64,000 bases of DNA from Prunella strophiata (taxonomy: Eukaryota; Chordata; Aves; Passeriformes; Prunellidae): contig JAZBQD010000015.1 in the NCBI GenBank assembly GCA_036583965.1, forward strand, positions 85,077,309-85,141,308, written 5' to 3'. The number at the start of each line of letters is the position of its first letter. Position 1 is the first letter of the stretch. The position numbers were made by a program, and so were the translations under genes. This document shows, piece by piece, positions 14,499-28,058 of the stretch. Below the pieces are notes generated by a model. It worked only from the letters and a program-made list of their open reading frames with translations. It did no database searches and was not told the DNA's origin.

Positions 14499-14688
14499 GT
14501 GTGACATCTGTTGTATCACCTTTCGTACTCATCGGGGCTTACTGCGCCATAATGCAGTTATCCACAAGCAGCTTCCCAGGGATCCCATGGGAAAGCCTTT
14601 CATTCAGAACAACCCTTCAATTCCAGCAGGCTTCCACGACTTGGGATTCACGGACTTCTCCTGTAGGAAGTTCCCCCGCATTTCTCAG
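14499..14688 (+). CDS. RREB1: RREB1 coding exon, finger [17 protein letters not shown]
   Basis: After a CT-rich tract and AG (14497-14498) the exon completes an Arg codon and encodes the finger [19 protein letters not shown], then the segment [20 protein letters not shown] and [11 protein letters not shown]. It ends at a codon boundary (14688) before GTACTC. The segment after the finger is almost invariant in RREB1 orthologues as I recall them, which makes the identification firm. Length 190 nt; the phases join both neighbouring exons. Confidence 0.96.
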
Positions 14689-16199
14689 GTACTCTCTGTT
14701 CTTGGTAGCTTAAGGTGCCAGCTGCTACAGTGCTTATGTGATGAGGTCGTTGAAAGATGCATCCTGCATGTAGAATATTTTGTGGAAGGTACATCACCAC
14801 TGTATGTGTAAGCTTAAACACTTTATGCCTCTGCTTTTCCTTTTTTCATCTAAAGAATATTGGCACTGGGGGCTTTTTCACCATTACAGTGGATAACTAT
14901 CAGTGTAAAGATGTATAAAAAATTTTGAAGGAAAACTTTGATCATGTTAGATCCTTGCCCCTTTGAGGTTACTCAAAAAATCCTACATCTGAAATCAACA
15001 GGGAGTACACATGGTAAGGAAGACATTATTTGTTTTAGTTTACTCTAACAAGGATGTAGTTGGGATATAAAAGTTTTTAATACAAAAAACTTTGAGCAGT
15101 CACCTTACTAACTAAACAGTGACATCTTCAGTGATTGCCTCACAAAACACTCCACATGTTCCTCATGTAGGGTTTGAGGGACAGTGGATGGGGAAGGTCA
15201 GGGAGGTAGTCTGTAAATACTTTTCTGAGAGCCATAAGGCTTTCTGTTGGGTGATATGATTCCTCCCTCAGTCAAACCTTGCCTATCTTAGTTTGGGTCT
15301 GGATGAAGCTGCATTATCTGTTGAAAAGTCAACAGCACAATCCACCAGGAGCATGCTTAGTTTCTGGACTTTTCTTACTCTTCTGGGGTTAAAACCTTGA
15401 TTTCCAACTCTTCTGACTGCAACATGGTAGACTTGAAATTTGCTGTTGGACCAGGGGAGCATGTAGGTCTTTCTGTCAGTCTGTTACAGTTTTGGTATAA
15501 AAACTTAAAAAATCAAAAGAAAGAACTTTTTAAATAAAGTTTATTTCTTTTGTAATTAGTGACAGACATTTAAAGTTATTAGGGGATTTGAATGTTGGTA
15601 TTTTCCTTTTGCAATAATTTTGCTTGCACTGTGAGAGAAGATTTATAAAGTATTTAGAGTCTATAAAGATCTTGCCAGCCCTCTACTAGTATTTTTCTTG
15701 GGAGAATAAATGTAATCAGACTTCTCTAACAAAAAAACCACTCTGCTTTAAGCTCTGAGTTTCATTGATCTGCTTTTGGGGCATTTTATTTTGGCTGGTT
15801 TACATTGGTTTGGCTTCTTGGATGCCTTTTTTTTTTCCTTCCTCTCCTGTTTTCTTTGTAGTAGAGCTAAACAAGATAGTCTATTGCCTGGCTTCCTTGC
15901 TGTGTAGTATGCTGAGGCTCATGTCCTGTCAATGACACAAGAGAAGTTTCTGATAGGGAGATTTAGGATGGAAAAGAATTTGAGAGTTTACCTTTATAGA
16001 AGGGAACTTGTGGAGAGTCAGCCATTAATTCAGAGACCAGAGGCTGTGAAGTGGGAATATCTCCATGCCAGGTAGGTGAGGGCTGCTCTAAACCTCTTAA
16101 CTTAGTGGAAGAGAGAGTGAACTGTTTGTGTTTTGCAGCAGCATGTGGTGCCTTTCCAGTCTGAGATTCCTACTCTAAGTATTTTTGCATGTCTTGCAG
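14689..16199 (+). other. RREB1: RREB1 intron, 1.5 kb
   Basis: AT-rich intron with no feature beyond its splice sites (GTACTC donor; TTGCATGTCTTGCAG acceptor). Confidence 0.85.
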
Positions 16200-18939
16200 G
16201 TCTGGTGTGAAACAAATTTGCGAAGGTGCATCAGTGACTTCCATCGATTTATTTGCGAGATGTGTAACAAGGCATTCCCCATGCTTTCAGCACTCAAACT
16301 GCACACAGAAACTCACGTGGTGGATCAGGGAAAAGACAAGCACAAGCCACAGTCCACAACCCCACCCAGTGAGAACCCAGACCAGAAAGCCTTCATGGCA
16401 TCCTTGGGCCTACAGTACACCAAAGACATCAAGCCTGTCAAGCAGGAGGACAATATGCAAGACGAGGTCCAAGAAATGCGGCTCAGAGCTCTGAAGAGTA
16501 ACCTACCTCAGGAACCTGGCAGCACCAGTCTGCTCAGCCTCTCTCCTCTGGAAGCTGCCTCCATGGGAGGGTCATTTTCAGTCCTTCCCCCTACAAAAGA
16601 AAACATAAAACTTCTCTCGCTGCAGCCTTTCCAGAAGGGTTTTATTATCCAGCCTGACAGCAGTATTGTGGTGAAACCTATCTCCAATGAGTCTGCCATT
16701 GAGCTGGCAGACATTCAGCAGATCTTGAAGATGGCTTCTTCTGCTCCTCCTCAAATCAGTCTTCCTCCACTTTCTAAGGCACCTTCTGTCCCTGTGCAGT
16801 CTATTTTCAAGCATATGCCACCACTGAAGCCAAAGCCTTTGGTAACGCCCCGAACAGTTGTCGCAACCTCTACACCCCCTCCTCTTATCAGTGCCCAGCA
16901 AGCCTCCCCTGGCTGCATCAGCCCAAGTCTCCCACCTCCCCCTCTGAGGCTGATCAAGAACTCGGTGGAGTCTGCCTCCAACTCTCATCTCCCCCAGCCA
17001 GGAGCCAAATCAAGTCCTTCCTCGCAGTTGCTCCTCCAGCCCAAAGTAGAGCCTTTAACTCAGCATGAGATGAAGACACAGCTGGAGCAGGACAGCATCA
17101 TTGAAGCTCTCCTGCCTCTAAGTATGGAAGCCAAGATCAAGCAAGAAGTCACAGAAGGAGACCTCAAAGCCATCATCGCAGGGGCAGCGAACAAGAAGAC
17201 CCCGACCATGAGGAAAGTTTTGTACCCCTGCCGTTTCTGTGACCAGGTGTTTGCCTTCTCTGGTGTCCTGAGAGCTCACATCCGTTCTCACTTAGGCATT
17301 TCCCCGTATCAGTGCAACATCTGTGACTACATCGCGGCTGACAAGGCAGCGCTGATCCGGCACCTGCGGACGCACAGCGGGGAGCGGCCTTACATCTGTA
17401 AAATCTGCCACTACCCATTCACAGTGAAAGCCAATTGTGAGAGGCACCTGCGGAAGAAGCACCTCAAGACGACCAGGAAGGATATCGAGAAGAACATTGA
17501 ATATGTCACCAGCAATGCCGCAGAGATGGTGGATGCCTTCTGCTCCCCAGACACGGTGTGCAAGCTGTGTGGAGAGGACCTGAAGCACTACCGGGCCCTC
17601 CGCATTCACATGAGGACGCACAGCGGCTGCCAGAAGAAGAAGCCGTTCGAGTGCAAGGAGTGTGGCACGGCCTTTTCGGCCAAGAGGAATTGCATTCACC
17701 ACATCCTCAAGCAGCACTTGCACGTGCAGGAAAAGGAGATTGAGAATTACATCTTAATGGTGGACTGCAGTGCCCAGGAAGGCCAGACAGACCCTTCTTT
17801 ATTGGAGGACAGCACTTATATGGACCACAAGCCCATGACGCCTTTCCTGGAGCCACAAAACGGCTTCTTGCTGGGAACGTCATCTCACGTTTCCATCAAA
17901 CGTGAACCTGTGGGCAACTTCCCCATGGATTTTGATGAGCCGTTGGATTTCTCTCAGAAGAGCAAAAGCCTGAGTGCTGTGCAGGTTAAGCAGGAGAACT
18001 TGTTTGGTTCATCTTTGTCCCTTTATGACTGTTCCATGGAGCCTATTGACCTGTCCATCCCCAAAATCCTGAAGAAGGATAAAGATGATGTCCCCTGTGA
18101 AGCCAGGAATCAAGAGCTGGCTGCTTCTGGGAACAGTGATAAAGCCTATAACTGTCTGCAGTGTCCTTTGGTTTTCGGTGCCAATGGGAACTCAGAAACA
18201 AACCGGGGTGTCAGACATCCCCAGCCACTGAAAGGTTCGTTGCATTTGACTGTCCCGATCATTTCCCCGGCTCTCCCTGGCAATGCTGCCTTGCTGAGAC
18301 CCCTGAGGCCTAAACCACCACCACCACCTCTCTTGCCAAAGCCTTCAGTAACTAAGGAGCTGCCACCATTGGCTTCCATTGCACAGATCATTTCATCTGT
18401 GTCTTCTGCTCCCACTTTGCTGAAAACGGAGGCTGCCGACGCCAGCCCCCAGGCAGTGAGCAGCTCCGCTGGGTGTGACAAATCAGGGAATGCCAAAGCT
18501 AAAGTGACAATCGTGACCACCGTTCAGAGAGACTCCAGCCTGCCCAGTGACCTGTCTCAGGCTTGTGATCCAGAGCAGTCTCCCGTTGCTGATGCTGGGT
18601 TGACTAAGAAAAGAGGTAGAAAGAAAGGAACGAAAAATAAGCCCAAACTTAGCAGTAGTGTGGATCTGGAGTCAAGCGGGGAATTTGCCAGCATAGAAAA
18701 GATGCTGGCTACCACAGACACTAACAAATTTAGCCCATTTCTGCAGTCCACTGACAATTTCAAGGAAGAAAGTGGCAGAAATGGAACAAGTGAGGATGAG
18801 AAGGAAACTGCCAAGGATAAGCTGCTGAGAGGGAAGAGGAATGCTTACTCAGACTGCCTGCAAAATATCCCCTGTCCTTACTGTCCTCAAGTCTTTCCAT
18901 GGGCGAGTGCCCTGCAGCGGCACATGCTCAGTCACACAG
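16200..18939 (+). CDS. RREB1: RREB1 large central exon (2,740 nt) with seven C2H2 fingers and CtBP motifs
   Basis: The exon begins [10 protein letters not shown] after AG at 16198-16199 and ends at 18939 one base into a Gly codon before GTAAGA. Fingers in order: FICEMC (about 16251), YPCRFC (17223), YQCNIC (17307), YICKIC (17391), VCKLC (17556), FECKEC (17646) and IPCPYC (18868). Between the first and second is a long Pro/Ser-rich region that includes [19 protein letters not shown], a signature of RREB1. Lysine contexts such as VKQEDN, IKQEV, IKREP and VKQEN fit sumoylation consensus sites. PLDFSQK and PIDLSIPK are PxDLS-type CtBP-binding motifs. [12 protein letters not shown] resembles an AT hook. 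A degenerate finger (YNCLQC, about 18148) lacks its first His. The ATG at 16185 lies in the intron and is not a start. The exon is a nuclear DNA-binding and co-repressor-recruiting segment (family knowledge). Confidence 0.97.
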
Positions 18940-21900
18940 GTAAGAGTGCTCTGTGCTCACAGTAGATTGTAGTCCTTGAGGTTGTTCCCAATGGAAAGGA
19001 CTCTCCGTGGAGAAATCTTCCTTTCTCTGATGTCTGAATTGTATTCTCCTTCATTATTTTGCTATTTCCCTAGGTGTTGCTGTTGCATAGTGGTGGTGGT
19101 AGATTTTTCAGAAATGGAATAATCTCTGTTTCTTTGAGTATCAGAGGGTAAATAAAACCATTAATACCTGTTTGACTTCAGTGGCATAACTTAGTGTAGC
19201 TGGAAAGAGGCTCAGGTTTCAGTTGTTTTGCTATTATTGTCTTGTCTTGAAGGGGAACATATGTGTTGAATATTTAATTGTGCCTTACGTGGTTTATTTG
19301 TCTGCTTCTGATGGCTGTTTGTCGGCATCAGTAATGATAAAAAAGATCTCCAAAAATGAGAGACAATGAGTGTAGAACTGTGGCAGGAAAATAAAATAAC
19401 ACAGTGCTTAGCTTTATTTTTTTTCCTTGCGGTGGCTTTTATTTAACAGATCAAAGGAGGATGTGAGAAACTGCTCATCCTGAGCATTACGTAATAGCTT
19501 GCCTCTAGGAAGAGTTTCTCCTCAGAGATAGACAACTAAAGGTGGGCACATGCCCTGAGGTGTGGAGATGTGTATGGAATCTCTAGCATTGTGCTGCTGT
19601 GTAAGTAACCTCAGACCTGGTGTAAACAAAAGGAGGAATTGGGTAGTGAGATTTATTCTAGGTCTGGGGTTATTTTTTGTTCTTCTCTATAAAGGAAATA
19701 CTACATTGAATGCTGTGCTGATTTGAAGTTCCCTCATTCTTCCACCCACACTGTAATAAAGTAATTAGTAGATTCTCATCCTGCTCTGGAGGGAGAGGGC
19801 AAAGCTCTGCTTGCTGTTGTGCCCTTCAAAGTCAGTCAAAGTTGTTGATATTATTTACTTTCATTATGCGTCTCAACTCCTGGCATAAAGAATAAAAATC
19901 AGGGGATTTTTATAAGAGACATAGGGGGTTTGAGTATGGCCTTATAAAAGTTAGGGGTTTTTGTTTTGGTTTGTTTTTTTTTTTTTTTGTAAGAAAACGA
20001 AGTTTCCTGAAATGACTGATTCATGTCTGTGCTATAGAGGGAAACCTGAAGAGGGAAAATAGGTTAGCTAAGGGGTTTAAAGGGAATCTGAGCTGTGGAG
20101 CAGTCCCTATTACAGTTTACTTTGGGTGACACGAGGACATAACTTGAAAGGTATCAGTGCAACAGTGAGGCTATTGTTTTCTAGTCCACAGAGACCAAAT
20201 TATTTCATCTTATTAAGCATACAGTTTACTTTGTGGTGAAGGAGAGTGCTTTACTCATATCTCAATTGTTTTCCAACACCCTGGTCTCCAAAAAAAATAC
20301 ATAGTTACTGAAGAAGTGTTCATGAGACAGAAGACAATGGAGAGGCTTTTCCCAGACTAAGAGGTTTGACCTGCTTATTGATGGCAGACTTCCAAAGTAG
20401 CAGCACTGGTGTAAACCCTTAATGAACACAGGAAAATTCACTCAGCCGTGAATTATACTGGTAAAACTTGTCTCCCTTACGACCACCAGGCTTGGAAGGA
20501 GTCACTGTCCTTTTGGAAAGCCTGTGCTGGAATCCCCACAAGGAGAGCAAGCAACCATGGCCATAACTAAATCCTTGCCACAGATACAGGATTTTTGGTG
20601 ATACTGCAGCAGTGGCAGTAATCACATTCCAGTTGGTGTGCTCTGGCAGTGATAATACTGAGCTCTTTTCTAATCATCATCTCAGTGTTGAGAGAGACTT
20701 GTTGCTGGAGGACCACCCCACAGCAAGCTTTGGCTGGCCTTGGGGCATCTGCCTTCAGATGGCATGAGTGTTTTCTTTCTAAACTGGTAGTTTCCAGCAG
20801 CTCCCCTGTGGCAGCAGTGTCCATGAGGCCTACTGGAGGGGAGGGGGAAAGCTGAGCTGGGAAGGTGGAGGAAATTTAGGCCAGGGAGGTGGTGCCAAAG
20901 CAAGCCTGAGGATGCATTCAGGTGGAGCGAGCCCTTTGTTTTTGTGGTGGGTGTCAGGTGCTGGTAGCATGCAAGGAGTTTGGCAGCTCTCTGGTAGATG
21001 CAGCAGTTTGTTGGCTTTATCTTCTGGATAGGCAAACTGGTTTTCTTGTGGAGAAATCTACAGTGTTGTAGTGCAGCACAGCATTCCTATCTTCACCTAT
21101 TGCACAGGCAGATAGCTTGTGACTTGTCAGATAGCTCTGTTTTTTAAAATTAGTTAAGAAAAAAATCTATTTGCTAATCTTTGTAAAGAGAAAAAGGGAA
21201 CTTTGTTATTGTCTGTGTTTGATGGCTGCTCCCTGACCTGTGTAGAGAAAGGACTAACAGACTGAATGGGATAGATGAGAGTCCTGGTGACCTGCTTCCA
21301 AACTGTGTGTGTTGGATATGTGATCCATAGGCAATCACAGCAGGCAAGCTGACTGTTTAACACTGCTATCAAAAAAACCCCAAAGCAGTTGTTTGAGCTA
21401 AAAAGCAGCACCTAGCTCTTCTGTGTCCATTTGTAGGAAAGTTGTTATTGGGGTAATTCATGTAAGTGGTCTAAATTAGGATGAGGAAAAGGTGTGTAAT
21501 TCTGAGCATTTAAGTGCTATCTGTATATTATGAGTTTTGAACTGCTGTATCCATACAGACATAAAAAGTTTTTTGCAAGTCTGTCATTCATGTTCAATAA
21601 AATTTCAACACAGAGGCCACCTTCCATGTGGTCAACATTGTATTTTTCTTTAATGAAAATGCAAAAATGTACATGCTACCACTGACCCACATCCCTCATG
21701 CAACCAGAAGTGTCTCTCTTGGAAGCTTTTGCCCTGCTTATCCTTGCCTCAACACCCCTGTGTGTTTGGTCGGTTTTTTTTTTTTTTTAAATTCAAAAAC
21801 ATTTCCATGAAGAAGCATACACCTTCCTCAGTGTTTTTTTAATTTAATGGTGAGCTCACAAGTGGGACACTGGGAATTTGGCATAGCTTGGTTTTATACA

Positions 21901-22589
21901 GTGCCTAATACAGTAGCTGTGTTTTGTTTGAACATGCTCGAGCACTTGCTTTTATACTTTCTTTCTCTTGATGTCTTTAATGTATAATTTACTTTTCTAT
22001 GTTCAACTTGGTTTGCCTTTTTTTTTTTTTTTCTTTTTTTGCTCTTCCCTGCTGCTCTTGACTTTTTAAATTCTCAGAATCGTGACTAAGATGTGCCCTG
22101 CAGGTGATGCAGTTGGTTTTGCTCCTTTTATAGGATGCAGACTAGATTCAGTATAAAATTACAGTAATGGTCATTTTTTACCACTAGTTTGTTATAGATA
22201 ACCTAATCTGTTTGCAAAGAATCACTTGAGAATATTTTCAGAGGGTTACTGGCAGATCTTACTTGGCCCAAGATTAAATTTTGTAAAAAGTGAGATTTAA
22301 TGGCAGGGGAGGTTTTTTGATTTTGTTTTGTTTTGCTGCTACAACAGGAACAAACCATACAAGGAAATATCTATAAACAAAATAAAGGAATAAATAAATA
22401 GAAAAGTCTTATATCTAGGCTATGAACCTGAATGTAACCTGTTGATTGGAGGTCACGAGTCACCAAAAGAAAAGAACTTTGAGGCATTTTTATTCTTTGC
22501 TTTTATGATTTTAAGTCAAAGTAAAATTGTAAACATCTTTACTTTGCATCATTTGTAGTTACCATGGTGAATAATGTGTTTCTGCTAGG

Positions 22590-22603
22590 ACAGCAGGTGG
22601 CAG
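22590..22603 (+). promoter_or_regulatory. CTCF-like motif
   Basis: ACAGCAGGTGGCAG matches 13 of 14 positions of the core consensus CCASYAGRKGGCRS. It is only a motif match; occupancy is unknown. Confidence 0.3.
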
Positions 22604-24119
22604 GAGATACCTTGAGGATTGATCTTATGTGCTTTGATTATTCAGGTGACCCTTTATACTGAAAAAGACACTCTTCAAATGATTGGCTACTATGAAATGT
22701 CCAGACTAGGCAAGTCATGCTGTGCTGCTAACCAAAATTTACAGTCAGTCACAAGTCAATATTTAGGCACAGATGCACTTTAATACAGGCCATGACTATT
22801 CATATGGAAAAAATTAATAGAAAAATCAAATCACATTGACTTTTTAAGTTACATTCCAGTGAGTAAGTGTATTTTATCAGAAGAGCAGTTGCCTTTAAGG
22901 GACAAATACAGAAGGCAGAGAAAACTGCTTCTTTTTGAATGTTCTGGTTTTGTGCCTTTAAAGGTGACATTTTTGGAAAGCGTTGCAACTTTGGGTGGGA
23001 GGATTGGAGTTTTTACAGTAAGTGGAATTTTTGTCTGGGTTTTGAGACCCTCAGCTAGGATGTCTGTGTGGAAAGAAGTATATTTTATCTGTTGTAAATA
23101 TTGGTCTGTATGACAAATATTTGATAGATACAAACATTTTAAAGGCTGAAAATATGAGAAAATTGTGACCTGAGATGCAGGTTGAGTTTCAAGTAATTAA
23201 TCCTCAGCTAATCCTGTCATTGCATGCTTGAAAAGAAATGTGGAAAGGATTGGGCTACCATGAAGCAAAAGGATTTCTGCTCGACTTTGAAGTTTTGTAT
23301 TTGCATTGTGAGTGAAGCCAGATAAAAGTGCAAAAAACAGTGATATTTGTAGCCATAAATTTATGGTTGAATTAGCAGGCATCTAAAAGGAAAGAGTGAC
23401 TTGAAAGCCTACAAAAAAGCAGTACCTGTGATGCATCTAAAAAGTTGTGTTGGCACTGAAGAAAATGAAGAGAAAGAAACAGCTCCTGAGATGTCTGTGA
23501 GATGCAGGGAATCCCTGGTACAGATTGAGATGTTAACTAGACAGAACCAGCTTTCAGAAGATGAAAGTGAGAGAGATACCCACAATGTTGTATCAAAGAG
23601 GCTGCTGGCTGTGGCAGGGGGTGGGTGGTGTGCCTGTGTTTTCAGAGGTTTTGGGTGTGAGTGGAAGGTATGACAGGAGCTGATCTCTTTTTACAAGCAA
23701 CTATCCTCTCAATTTCTTTCTTCATCACAAAGATGTCTTGCAGGATTGCCTTCCTCATTGCATTGCATGATCCTGGCTTTTCTTTCAACTTTTGCTGTGC
23801 TTAGTCCCCTCCCTGTTCTAGTCATTTAAATGAATTACAGACATGAAAAACTTTCTCCTAAGGGAAAATAATTTATTGCTTATTCAACATATGGGCCTTG
23901 ATTCCACTGAAGTCAGTGGAGAGGTGCCCTGTGGCTTTGATGGAAATTGTGTCCAATTCACATAGGTGATAGACATTTCCAGAGAGAGCCTGCTGTTGAG
24001 GAGCTTGCAGTCAGCATACTGTGGTTGGTCACCAAGCAATAACAGAGACAAAGGAAGAAGAACAAGGAAGTTTCTTACTACACACAAGGGGGGTATTCAT
24101 ACATTTTATCTTGTGTCAG

Positions 24120-24274
24120 GCCAGAAGCCCTTCCCATGTAAGAAAGGTGGTGTCATTTCTAACAAATCTAGCAGAATTTCCACAAACCTGGAGTTGCCAG
24201 CTGCTACCTGAGGACAAATGTGCTTATCCCACAGCCTAAGGGAGAGATGTCAGATCTCACAGTGGCACACACAG
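24120..24274 (+). pseudogene. RREB1: Decayed RREB1 zinc-finger cassette exon
   Basis: Directly after CAG at 24117-24119, in the phase needed to follow the exon ending at 18939, the sequence reads GQKPFPCKK. This is the start of the RREB1 exon I recall as GQKPFPCQKCDAFFSTKSN in mammals. A second block at 24190-24246, in another frame, reads GVASCYLRTNVLIPQPKGE against mammalian GVTTCSLRRNGLIPQSKES. The middle, which should supply the second Cys and both His, is lost or scrambled. The first frame meets TGA at 24209. The relic is 155 bp against about 165 for the intact exon, so frame is not kept, and the 3' edge (CACACAG followed by TTTTT) is a poor donor. The flanking exons (phase 1 to phase 1) join without it. 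The exon is skippable in mammals, as far as I remember (isoforms differing by 55 residues), so its decay need not break the protein. Confidence 0.8.
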
Positions 24275-27200
24275 TTTTTCCCAGCTGTTCAGAAGCACCA
24301 AGGCCAAGTTGTACGTGGTTGGGCTGAATGCTACAGACAAGCAAAGCGTGAGAATGTGAGAAGTGCCCTTCCACATTGGAGCAGTGGTACTCCTGTCTCC
24401 AGTGGTAGCACGAGGATGTGCTCTTTAGTGTGAGCATGTGGACTGAGCCACTTCCTCTGGCCTGTTGCTCTTAAAGCTCTGTCAGCATCCACAACTGCTT
24501 CATTAGGGTTGTGTGTTCGAGGGCACATCCCTGCCCACTCTCTTTACAACCTGCTTATGGAGCTGCTGTCTGCAGGTCCTTCCAGTTGTTTTCTGAACCT
24601 GCTGATGCAGTCTGGTTTTAATTTGGCTGCTGCTGCAGGCCAAGCCAGTGATCCTGGAGAGACATCAGCAATGGCTTGGAGTCCTTCTGCCTGGATGTAC
24701 CTGCCAGTACTATGCTCAGCATCACACAGGCACGGTTTAGATTGTTTTACCTTGTATTAATCTGCATTGGAGCTCACCTGCCATCATACTGCCCCCTCTG
24801 TCTTGACAGTAGTGAAAGAGCTTGGCTGTCAGATCATGCAAGGCTCTGTTGTAGGCAGGTGGGTGGCATTTAGGCAGAAAGAAGGAGCTGACACAAAACC
24901 AAGGGTGAGCACAGTCACTCTGGGTTTACTGTGCTGGCCAAATGGGATGGGTGCAAGAAGGAAGCTCAGCAGATGGTGGTACATGTCCCTTGCCTGAAAA
25001 CGGCTTGCACAAGGGAGCTGTTGCTGTAAGTTATTCACACCTCCAGTACAGACAGTGTCACTTTGTGTCACTTTGAGTTGCTTTCATGGGAGAATTGTTG
25101 GAAGTAACAAACTTAAAAGCAGCAAGAAGTTGGCTCTGTGTGTCAGGGTGGTTAAAATTACAAATGAGTTATTACTCTCAACCTCAGGGTAGCTGCTGAT
25201 CAGATTGCACAGACTGTGCACAGGATTTCTCTCTTGCATCTCTGTGCACCAGTTTGTTTGGGAAAGTCTGCTGTCTTGCCAGGCTCTCTCATCCTTTCTG
25301 CTTCTTTTAATACAGCAGGCTGCCTTGCAGTGATTCAAATGTGGTAATGCAGGTCTCAGTACTAGTCTGGCATTGCAATCTGCCGTGCTGGGGACCTGTT
25401 ACGACATGGTTTGATCTTGCCTATCATGAAGAGGCTAAGTTGCCTCGTTACCATGTTAACAGCCTGTAACTTCAGAGGGCTGCAGCTCGGTGTCTGCGGT
25501 GTCACGTGCGCCCATCCTGCCTGTGCAGACAACAGATGGCTACAGCATGAGAGAGGAAGACTCGTGTTATGACATGATCCCCCTCCGAGAACAAAAGTCT
25601 GCAGGAAGGGCTCTGAAAGTGCTCACCTCTGACAATTGTCATGGCAGAATAAAACTGAAATGTCCTACTTGAGTCGATTGAGGACTTTCTTTATAGTCAG
25701 AGGGGTCCTAAAGCAGCTCAGCTGTTGGGTGGTGTGAGGAGGCAAGCATTTCTAAAGCTGCTCAGACGAGCACTGGTGCAGCACGTAGGGTGGGTAGGAC
25801 TTGGGTGCAAGGTAGATGTTCTCAGCAGCCGGCGCCGGGCTGGTCAGAGTGGTTCGACCTGCCCCTGGCAGACAGAGCCTTGGGCCATGGTTGGATAACA
25901 CAAAGCACTTATTGGCAGTACTGGCTCGACCTGTTCCCAACTGTTCATCCCTGCAGCTGTAGCTGACCCAGCTGCCCAAAAAAATTAAAAGGGCAAGGGG
26001 AGGGACCTGGTAGTCATGAGATCAGTTCCCGGATCTGGCTGGCAGTGCAGCCCTAAAGGAGCACATTGATGCAGCTGAGGTGTGGAGCTAGCATCATCTT
26101 CTGGGAGGCACTGGGGATAGATGCTGTTGAAATTGGCTTTGTTGTCAGTGCTTTGTGTCTTCAAATAGCAGCTTTAGGCATCAAGGAGGGAGCCTAGATC
26201 CGATAGTGCACACAGTTACAGTTACCACATGCACTTTATAGCACAGCTTAGCGTTTATAACTGGCTTCACCAAGCAGTGGTTAATCTCGGTTCAGAATCA
26301 TCAATAGCTTTGGACTTGTGGTCTCCCTCCATTGTCCAAGAAAAAGGGATTTCCAAATCCATGGAAGTAAACTGAGAATTCGAAACTGTGGCTAAGTTCA
26401 AAATGAGGTGGTTTCTTTTGGTGCTGGCTTTAAGAGGTGGGTCAGCAGTGTGCTCAGGGCTCGCATGTGGAGTCATTGTGAGGGCTGTCCTTGGAAGTGA
26501 GTGGTCATCTGGATTTCACTGTATGCCAGAGGAAAGGGAATGAAGGGAGATGCTTGGATGGTGTTTGTTCAGCCATAAATGAAGCAAAGCTTTAGGATGA
26601 GGTGTAAGACAGGAAGTGCAATTCAATAGAGTGTCACTGGGAACAAGTTTATAGAGGGTTTCTTTTGGTCTTGCTTTAAACCCAAACAAAAACAGGATGG
26701 TGGTTTAGAGCAGGATTCAGAGATGAGGAGGCCATGTAAGTGATGGGGCTTGCTCATATTCTTGCTACATGGAGAGGAAGGGAATGGTCTAAAGTGCCTG
26801 AAACAAACTGAGGACATTTCCCCCAGCTCACAGCAGTCAGACCAGTGGAGAGCTGTCCCAGCAGAGAGGCATTCAAGGAAAATGTGGAGCAGCTTAATGA
26901 ATTGCCCACTTTCGTCATGTTAAAGCAGCCCTGCCTTTGTCTCCTTAGGGCTGTCTTAATGCTCCCTTCTTGCAACAAAATACAGTTGACAGAGATGTGG
27001 GACAGGAATGGGGTAAGGGATTATCTCTTACATAATAGGGAAAGAGAACTTAATAAGGAAAGATCCCTTTCGTAAAGAGACTTGTCCCTAATGTGAGAGG
27101 GTCGAACACAACTGCTTTGTATTAACTAGACAAATATTTACAAAGTATACTCAACAGTGAATTTTCTGATTAGCATTTAGCAGAATTCATCTTTGCTCTA

Positions 27201-28044
27201 GATATCTGCCACACTGTGATCCCTCCAGAAATCATGTGAGCCCTGGGTATAGTGGGGGACTTTTTCCAAACTGTTCTAGCTGTCTGTACCTCTGAACTAC
27301 ATTTGTGGGTATTTCTTAGAGGACAAAGGGCTTGAAATCATGGTTTCAGTGTCAGGCAAAGTTTAACAGCTGCTCTAGAGCCAGAGCTCAGGGTAAAGCA
27401 GGAGTCATTTGCTGCCTGGGGTTGGCCTGAGTGCTAGAGCTGTTGTATGAAGATACTGAGGAGATGGTGTATAGCCTGCTGGCTGTATTGTCAGCTCTAC
27501 ATCAAACTGCCTTTCTGCTGAATGGTGCAATCCATCATAAGCTCAAAGTGTGGGTTTTGCCCCTGCTCCCTTAAATGCAGATTCCCCCATGGTAGGTGCA
27601 GTCAGAGCTAGTCCTGAAAACTTCTCTTCATGACTTCAGCTGCTCTGTTGAAGGTACTGGGGAATCATACTGTGTGTTAAAGACAGAAAGTGTTTTTTTC
27701 CCAGAATTGTTTTTCTTTTTCCCCAGACATATTCAGTTCATTTACTGTAAATAGTCCTTTTCTAGCTTGAATATTTTCATTTCACAAGGCATGAAGGCAC
27801 AGCTGAAGCTCTCCCAACCGTTTGAGGGATGATTAAATATTTAACTTGAGTGTGTGAAGGTGATGTAATGAAGGTGGCTGAATTTTATTGTTTAGAATGT
27901 TTACAATAAAAATGGACAAAGATAACACCTCGAAATTTTTCAAGTGCGGTTCTCTGGGTTTAAAAGATGTTCTCCAGTTCATGGGCGGAAGTAGAAGCAG
28001 CGTTGTGTATGTGAGTCCAACAAATCCCAAATTGACTAGAACTG

Positions 28045-28058
28045 CTACCACCTAGTGG
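28045..28058 (-). promoter_or_regulatory. CTCF-like motif
   Basis: On the - strand CCACTAGGTGGTAG matches 13 of 14 positions of CCASYAGRKGGCRS. Orientation is convergent with the motif at 22590. Motif match only. Confidence 0.25.
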
